A DNA stretch of 8,801 nucleotides from Thermoguttaceae bacterium. GTDB lineage: Bacteria; Planctomycetota; Planctomycetia; Pirellulales; Thermoguttaceae. Location: assembly GCA_028695865.1 (NCBI GenBank), contig JAQVID010000094.1, positions 1 through 8,801 on the forward strand, written 5' to 3'. How positions within the stretch are numbered: the first letter of the stretch is position 1; every line of letters begins with the position of its first letter. Both the position numbers and the translations under genes were made by a program. Below are positions 5,762-8,801 of the stretch, piece by piece. The notes beneath the pieces are model-generated. The model was not told the DNA's origin and searched no databases. It worked only from the letters and a program-made list of their open reading frames with translations.

Positions 5762-8248
5762 TTAGTAAATTTCAAATCCTTTGATGCCGTCAGGCGATTG
5801 TTCGTTGGTTTTCCACTGTCCTCCCAGTTCGGAAGAGTAGTCGATTTGTGTGTTGTCATTTACGATATAGCACCCATATTTCGGATGTTTGTCCAGTTTA
5901 ATCTTTTTACAAGGAGGTTGAGACATGGGTAAGACACAACGAAGGTATTCGAATGTCCCGCCCTGTTTGATTGCTTCCAGATCAGATTGAAGAATGACTT
6001 CACAGCCGGAGGAGACCTCCCGCAAGTTGCCATGATTCATAAAAGGTCCCATCGCGGACCAAGGGGGGCAGTCATTGTCCGGCTCAACGTAATTTTCATC
6101 GGCCATTGAGAGCCATGATTCTGTTAAGTCTGTCTGGGAAAGAGCTTTATTGTCGAGGATTTCGAGCCATCGCAATGATTCGTTATACCAATCGGGCAAC
6201 GATTTTACACCATCTCCGGACCTGGAAGCGGTATTCGTTGAGTAAGGCAAGAAGAGCGGTTGTCCCTTGTCTTCAGGAAAAAGTATCCAGAAAGGTTCCG
6301 CTCCATTGAAGATTGCGTATCGATTAAGACGACCGAGACGTTGAATCATTGCGGGAATTGTGGCAATATCCATGAACAGGAAATCCGCGGAAAGATCGAG
6401 ACTCATTTCCGCGACCTGTGTGGTAATACATATGACTCCGCCGTCGTTTCGAAATGCATCGACACATTCTTTATGTCGTTTTACCCTGTCTTCATATCTG
6501 AAATGAGAGTGATACACAATCGGATGGTATTGGCCGGTCCGTTCCTTGATTTTTTTCGCGATTTTAATGGCCCGCCCAACGGTATTGCAAATCCAGAGTA
6601 CTTTTTCACCCTGGTTGTATCGGGCAATTGCCTCATCGATTGCGGCGTCTTCGGTATTCAGTTGGGGAAGAAATCTCTGATAACGTATAATTCGTTCCCA
6701 TTCGTCAGGTCCATGAACGATACCAAGTTCCTCGTTTTGTTCGGCGATAACATCACGAAGCTGTTGAAGCCGCTTTTTCGGAAGGCTGGCGGTCATTAGG
6801 AGGATGGGCATTCCTTTTGCCAAACGTAAAAATTTGAGTAAATAATTGAAGAGAGTCTCGTCGTAAGAATGAATTTCGTCAAAGATGAAAAACGATTGAG
6901 CGAAAACGGGCCAGGATAAGAGTCCTGAATACATATTGACGAGAAAACCAAGCATCGTATCGATGGTACAGCACGCGATTCCGCAGGACCAAAGACGCAG
7001 TGATTTCACAATCTCGGCTCGATCATCGGAATCATTGGAAGCCGCGTTTCGCATTCGTTCATTAAGGAAAAAATCGACCTTGACCCGAGAGTGGATCAAA
7101 TCGCCAAATTTTTCCTTGTTATCGAGCAGGTAATCCAGAAAACCTTCCGTAGCGGTTCCGGTCGTTGGATATCCGAAAAAGAGTCGATTCCCGTTGGCGA
7201 GAGCCCTGTTTTGTGCCCAACGAAATGCGGCAAGAGTTTTACCGCTTCCACAACCGGCGGCTACCAGAGTCACGCGAGTCTTCGAGTCAGCAACTTGATC
7301 CTGAAACGCGTTTCGTTCGAATTCAAGTGTTGCGTTCTTTGGACCGGAAGTCGATTTCAAGGCAATTTCATGACGCCGATGTTCAACGATTTTATCGTAT
7401 TGGTGAGGTAAAGGCAATTGCCCCAGAAACGCTTCGACCCAATCATGAATCTGGTCCCGTGTAAGGACCTCTCCTTCCGTATTAAAATCAGGATCCGCCA
7501 AGGCCGAGGCGACAACATCCGCTGCCATCAGTGTACTGCGAACTGCCGACATTAAAGCCCTGTCACCGGGTTTCCAATGATGCCTGTCCTTTGCGATATC
7601 CCGATCCTGTTCAAAGTAGCTTCTTTCATCCAACATACAGGCAATTGTTCTGCCCGGCTCTCCCAAATCACTCAATAACTCCTCCAGTATTTTCCGTTGT
7701 GCTTCGTCTTCGATGAACTTGGGATCAAGTTGAGGTGGCGAATCCAGATGAAACTCTTCGGTCACCCAATTGAGACAGTTCTGAAAATCTTCGTTAGAAA
7801 AGAGTATTTCCATGCCCTTTCCGCTCTCCATGGTAATATCACTTTCCCCTTTGCGGTGGTGTCCGGCAATGGCCCAAATGAGAATGGTCAAATCGTCATC
7901 GCTTTGCAATCCCGAACGAATCCAGTTACCCAATGGCGAAAATCGGAGCAGTAGAAACAGTATCCATTCGTGCCTGATCGATTGATTGACGTTGTGGCTT
8001 CTAACCGCTGACTGAAACAGAGAGTTCGCTTTCCCCAGGTCATGAATGGCCGCTGCCAGCAGAACAAGGCGACGAAATCGCTCAAGTTGCGATTGGTCTA
8101 TTCCAAGTCCTTTAAGCTGGAATAACTCCGTATATTTTAAAATTGCCTCGGCAGCCCACATCGAATATTTAAGATGTGAATGGAGTAAAATATTTTCTTC
8201 AGCCCCTTTTTGTTTATCGAACGATTTGGCGTACAATCTCGCGGACAT
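5762..8248 (-). CDS. cas3: Cas3 helicase-nuclease
   Basis: 828 aa, complete. It has an N-terminal HD nuclease domain (about 15-255): H23/H25 in LHSHLKYS, H69-D70 in AAIHDLGK, H93 in RHEW, H130-H131 in AGHHR, and D244 in MAADVVAS. The superfamily 2 helicase follows: Walker A AGCGSGKT (331-338), DEIH box 457-460, MTASLP (485-490), motif V around CITTQVAEMSLDLSAD (607-622), and motif VI QRLGRLNR (636-643). A C-terminal domain of about 150 residues ends the protein. After Cascade binds a target, Cas3 nicks the displaced strand, then unwinds and degrades it 3' to 5'. All catalytic residues are present. The ATG at 8248 is the only in-frame start after the preceding stop; its SD (GGGA, 7 nt) is weak. 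It stands first in the locus and is probably transcribed from its own promoter at 8531-8559. Confidence 0.96.
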   Translation of the reverse strand: MSARLYAKSFDKQKGAEENILLHSHLKYSMWAAEAILKYTELFQLKGLGIDQSQLERFRRLVLLAAAIHDLGKANSLFQSAVRSHNVNQSIRHEWILFLLLRFSPLGNWIRSGLQSDDDLTILIWAIAGHHRKGESDITMESGKGMEILFSNEDFQNCLNWVTEEFHLDSPPQLDPKFIEDEAQRKILEELLSDLGEPGRTIACMLDERSYFEQDRDIAKDRHHWKPGDRALMSAVRSTLMAADVVASALADPDFNTEGEVLTRDQIHDWVEAFLGQLPLPHQYDKIVEHRRHEIALKSTSGPKNATLEFERNAFQDQVADSKTRVTLVAAGCGSGKTLAAFRWAQNRALANGNRLFFGYPTTGTATEGFLDYLLDNKEKFGDLIHSRVKVDFFLNERMRNAASNDSDDRAEIVKSLRLWSCGIACCTIDTMLGFLVNMYSGLLSWPVFAQSFFIFDEIHSYDETLFNYLLKFLRLAKGMPILLMTASLPKKRLQQLRDVIAEQNEELGIVHGPDEWERIIRYQRFLPQLNTEDAAIDEAIARYNQGEKVLWICNTVGRAIKIAKKIKERTGQYHPIVYHSHFRYEDRVKRHKECVDAFRNDGGVICITTQVAEMSLDLSADFLFMDIATIPAMIQRLGRLNRYAIFNGAEPFWILFPEDKGQPLFLPYSTNTASRSGDGVKSLPDWYNESLRWLEILDNKALSQTDLTESWLSMADENYVEPDNDCPPWSAMGPFMNHGNLREVSSGCEVILQSDLEAIKQGGTFEYLRCVLPMSQPPCKKIKLDKHPKYGCYIVNDNTQIDYSSELGGQWKTNEQSPDGIKGFEIY

Positions 8249-8278
8249 AAGCTGTTCCCATATATCCTGGTGAAATGT

Positions 8279-8434
8279 TTATGGTTGATGGTTTTCGCGA
8301 ATTGACGTGCCATGGAAAAAACGGACAGTTGACGCCACGTCAACCGAGACGCGTCGAAAAAGATTGTTTAAGGCATGGGCAACTTCAGTCATTTCTTTTG
8401 TTAAAGAGGTCTCCCAAGTTTCTTGCGAAGACAT
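8279..8434 (-). CDS. Possible small ORF in the cas3 leader
   Basis: A 51-codon ORF (MSSQETWETSLTKEMTEV...) starts at ATG 8434 with GGGAG 9 nt upstream and ends 30 nt before the cas3 ATG. A GTG at 8500 in the same frame would make it 73 codons. The product would be soluble and mixed in charge, with a possible amphipathic helix around residues 10-30 and no membrane segment or cysteine. I do not recognise it. It lies inside the transcript predicted from the cas3 promoter. The Myxococcus dev operon is reported to carry a short ORF (devI) upstream of its cas genes, but I see no sequence reason to equate the two. It could be a leader peptide, a small regulator or a chance frame. Confidence 0.3.
   Translation of the reverse strand: MSSQETWETSLTKEMTEVAHALNNLFRRVSVDVASTVRFFHGTSIRENHQP
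8316..8346 (-). terminator. Terminator-like hairpin (possible attenuator) in the cas3 leader
   Basis: On the minus strand, GTTGACG-TGG-CGTCAAC forms a perfect 7-bp stem with a 3-nt loop (8328-8344). It extends to 9 bp with one G-U pair. Four nt later (TCCG) comes a run of six T (8321-8316). The shape is that of an intrinsic terminator, though the T run is not directly adjacent to the stem. It sits about 70 nt before the cas3 start and inside the possible small ORF, so it could act as an attenuator or block read-through from the insertion sequence. The perfect palindrome could instead be a protein-binding site; TTGACG recurs at 8302-8307. Confidence 0.4.
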
Positions 8435-8530
8435 GGGAAGAGACTCCCGTTGGTTCAGCCCCGTATATCGACAACGCCTCGACAGGTTGCTTATGAGCAC
8501 AGTCTGCCTTTCGCTTCACAGAACAATTTT

Positions 8531-8559
8531 ATTTTACGGGAAACCGTAACGCTTGTCAA
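8531..8559 (-). promoter_or_regulatory. Promoter of cas3
   Basis: On the minus strand, TTGACA (8559-8554), 17 bp, then TAAAAT (8536-8531). Both hexamers and the spacing are identical to those of the cas6 promoter. Transcription should start near 8524, leaving a leader of about 275 nt before the cas3 ATG. The promoter lies about 117 bp inside the inferred IS boundary, so it belongs to the CRISPR locus and not to the insertion sequence. Confidence 0.75.
8534..8549. repeat. Palindrome in the cas3 promoter spacer (operator candidate)
   Basis: TTACGG-GAAA-CCGTAA, perfect 6-bp arms with a 4-bp centre, lies between the -10 and -35 and overlaps half of the -10. A factor bound there would block RNA polymerase. 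The cas6 promoter spacer contains a related half, ATACGGGGAAAA, on the minus strand at 5606-5595, but no second arm. Confidence 0.45.
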
Positions 8560-8675
8560 TCAATTTTCGATTCCATATGTTTTTTTTCGAATATTCTTCT
8601 TCGACCTGGCGCGACGTTCTATCTTTGAGCCCTTGATGAATGAGCTTATTGTAATATACCGGTTGCGTGATTTTT

Positions 8676-8801
8676 GGCTCATCGCACGAATGAGGGGATA
8701 AAGTCTTAAGTTCTTGCAAGTGCCAGGATTTTGAGTTTGAAGTATTCCATGTCTCTGAACCCGTATGCTTGTCTTTTGAGAGTCTTGATTTTATTGTTGA
8801 C
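8676..8801 (-). mobile_element. End of an ISL3-family insertion sequence
   Basis: The transposase C terminus (8706-8801) is followed, 30 nt after its stop, by the likely IS end. On the plus strand the end reads GGCTCATCGCACGAATGAGG from 8676, resembling the GGCTC-type terminal repeats of ISL3-family elements. ISL3 elements normally make 8-bp target duplications; the flanking 8 bp here would be TGATTTTT (8668-8675). The other end lies outside the window, so neither repeat partner nor duplication can be checked. Confidence 0.65.
8706..8801 (-). CDS. ISL3-family transposase, C-terminal end (5' part beyond window)
   Basis: Thirty-one codons then TAA, open to the right edge. The sequence VNNKIKTLKRQAYGFRDMEY, then FKLKILALART, is the characteristic C-terminal signature of ISL3-type (DDE) transposases, where the final catalytic Glu lies just upstream (outside the window). 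The family usually ends a few residues after this motif, so the C terminus appears natural. The gene points toward cas3, and read-through could enter the cas3 leader. Confidence 0.85.
   Translation of the reverse strand, partial: VNNKIKTLKRQAYGFRDMEYFKLKILALART

Larger units (their letters stand above)
8435..8675. other. Region between cas3 leader and IS end: promoter, otherwise no gene seen
   Basis: Apart from the cas3 promoter (8531-8559) and its palindrome, I see no supportable gene here. Short frames on both strands (for example minus strand 8719-8534, 61 codons) match nothing I recognise. The stretch 8560-8675 is AT-rich with a run of eight T at 8580-8587. It may be host sequence left between the IS insertion and the CRISPR locus. 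Confidence 0.5.

Noticed and set aside
6260..6799. 179-codon plus-strand ORF
   Set aside because: It is antisense to the helicase part of cas3, where every motif is intact.
1..8801. CRISPR repeat-spacer array
   Set aside because: I searched by eye for regularly spaced repeats of 24-40 bp and found none; the array is probably left of the window.

Overview
The window holds most of one CRISPR-Cas locus, all on the minus strand and so read from right to left. It is a type I system of the Myxococcus (MYXAN, or DevTRS-like) variety. The order of transcription is cas3, cas6, cas8 (Cmx8/DevT-like), cas7 (DevR-like), cas5 (DevS-like), then a cas4-cas1 fusion that runs off the left edge. The host is bacterial. 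Base composition is roughly balanced and Shine-Dalgarno sites are clear. This variety with a Cas4-Cas1 fusion is known from myxobacteria, planctomycetes and some other environmental bacteria. A planctomycete-like host is my loose guess and is not demonstrated.

Layout. At 8676-8801 lies the end of an insertion sequence: the C-terminal 31 codons of an ISL3-family transposase and a likely terminal repeat. From 8560 to 8249 comes a promoter with near-consensus hexamers and a leader of about 275 nt for cas3. The leader holds a possible 51-codon ORF and a hairpin followed by a T run. cas3 (HD nuclease plus helicase, 828 aa, all motifs intact) occupies 8248-5762. A 248-bp AT-rich gap then carries a second promoter with exactly the same hexamers and spacing as the cas3 promoter. 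It should drive cas6 (5513-4881), cas8 (4878-3235), cas7 (3079-2156) and cas5 (2144-1464). A 225-bp gap follows with two interlocked 9-bp inverted repeats and a weaker promoter candidate. Then comes cas4-cas1 (1238 to beyond base 1).

How the genes work together. Cas6 cuts the precursor crRNA. Cas8, Cas7 and Cas5 form the Cascade-type surveillance complex around the crRNA. Cas3 is recruited to degrade the target. Cas4-Cas1, with a Cas2 expected just left of the window, acquires spacers. No repeat-spacer array is visible here; it would be expected beyond the left edge. Every cas reading frame in the window is intact, so the interference module looks functional.

Points worth checking are the paired promoters, the interlocked repeats before the adaptation gene, a possible internal translation start in cas8 giving a Cas11-like small subunit, and the leader of cas3. 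I see no gene outside known Cas and transposase families that I could call a new system.
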